Source: an uncultured Opitutaceae bacterium (GTDB lineage Bacteria; Verrucomicrobiota; Verrucomicrobiia; Opitutales; Opitutaceae). From it: 64,000 nucleotides of DNA. The notes under the pieces were generated by a model that searched no databases, had not been told where the DNA came from, and saw only the letters and a program-made list of their open reading frames with translations. The stretch covers positions 62,001 to 126,000 of the forward strand of contig CALFNN010000036.1 in NCBI GenBank assembly GCA_937902925.1. The letters are read 5' to 3'. The first letter of the stretch is position 1; every line of letters begins with the position of its first letter. This document shows positions 63,679 through 64,000 of the stretch, in pieces. The position numbers were made by a program, and so were the translations under genes.

Positions 63679-64000
63679 TCAGCCGAGCAGTTTGAGGGCG
63701 ACTTGCGACGACTGGTTGGCCTGCGCCAGCATCGCGGTGCCGGCTTGCACCAGAATATTGTAGCGCGCGAGCGTCGTGGACTCCTCAGCGACGTCGACAT
63801 CCGTGATCCGGCTGGTGGCGGCCTGGAGGTTGGCCCGGTTGACGGAGTTCAGTTCCGCGGCATAGCCAAGGCGGCTTTGGGCAGCACCGTTTTGGGCGCG
63901 ATAGGTCGCAACGTCCTGCAGCGCCGAGGTGACGGTCGACAGGTCCACGGCTCCGAGGTCGCTGGCTGAGCTGACCGACGAGAGATTGCCGCCGCCTCCA
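63679..64000 (-). CDS. Flagellin, C-terminal part (runs off the window)
   Basis: The frame is open from the right edge to TGA at 63679. The C-terminal D1/D0 flagellin region is clear: ANLQAATSRITDVDVAEESTTLARYNILVQAG and MLAQANQSSQVALKLLG in pieces, the standard ending of flagellins. Just upstream the translation is Gly/Ser-rich (GGGNLSSVSSASDLGAVDL), which fits the hinge before the final helices. The N-terminal half is outside the window, so length and promoter cannot be judged. Confidence 0.93.
   Translation of the reverse strand, partial: GGGGNLSSVSSASDLGAVDLSTVTSALQDVATYRAQNGAAQSRLGYAAELNSVNRANLQAATSRITDVDVAEESTTLARYNILVQAGTAMLAQANQSSQVALKLLG

Overview
This is a GC-rich bacterial chromosome segment. 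The combination of conserved core genes with many exported pectin/hemicellulose enzymes, Tat-exported proteins and beta-helix proteins suggests a verrucomicrobial, Opitutaceae-like plant-polysaccharide degrader. That assignment is inference from gene content and protein style, not from a marker-gene comparison. No tRNA, rRNA, CRISPR array, insertion sequence or prophage was recognised. Almost no start codon has a Shine-Dalgarno sequence; the leaders are pyrimidine-rich and often read CC directly before ATG.

Layout. 1-5106: the tail of an upstream gene with its terminator, a large beta-helix polysaccharide-active protein, two duplicated exported cupins around an S4 RNA-binding protein, and a histone H1-like protein. 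5200-9179: a ring-cleaving-dioxygenase-type VOC protein, an acidic hypothetical protein, ffh, a response regulator and an Lrp/AsnC regulator. 9199-17864: housekeeping genes (aminotransferase, der, a DUF4380-like protein, fmt, a LysM protein, parB, secG, an exported protein, a HAD phosphatase). 17875-23937: an orphan UgpC/MsmX-type ATPase, a tandem ribbon-helix-helix protein, an aspartate-type aminotransferase, a 54-residue zinc-binding protein, a YkgJ-type Cys-cluster protein without a normal start codon, DUF3892, a DTW-domain tRNA transferase and an unrecognised two-gene cassette.

24210-30179: a GH28-like enzyme, a Tat-exported TIM-barrel-like protein, and a methyl-accepting chemotaxis protein (MCP) with a solute-binding-like domain after its signalling domain, preceded by a good sigma-28 promoter. 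A flagellin gene runs off the right edge, so the cell is probably motile. 30441-36089: an SRPBCC/VOC/YCII cluster, a receiver protein with an altered acidic pocket, an NHL propeller, small membrane proteins and an HD-domain protein. 36215-45895: fumC, an orphan isoquinoline-oxidoreductase-type molybdenum subunit, a CE1-like esterase, two pectinesterase-like proteins and small stress-type enzymes. 46243-54472 (minus strand): an eight-domain Ig-like surface protein, then a three-gene operon in which the S9-type peptidase has lost its catalytic residues and its neighbour looks like a metallopeptidase without HExxH. 54667-64000: a CE15 glucuronoyl esterase, a DUF4239 membrane protein, a multidomain pectinesterase-like protein, a PDZ gene broken by one base in a G run, small membrane/VOC genes and the flagellin 3' end.

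Read together, the carbohydrate genes (beta-helix protein, GH28, CE1, three CE8-like proteins, CE15) would act outside the cytoplasm on methyl-esterified pectin and glucuronoxylan. They are scattered rather than forming one polysaccharide-utilisation locus. The strongest candidates for undescribed biology are the MCP with an apparently cytoplasmic ligand-binding domain, the pseudo-peptidase operon, the CE8-like proteins with His in place of the catalytic Asp, and the unrecognised pair at 22737-23937.
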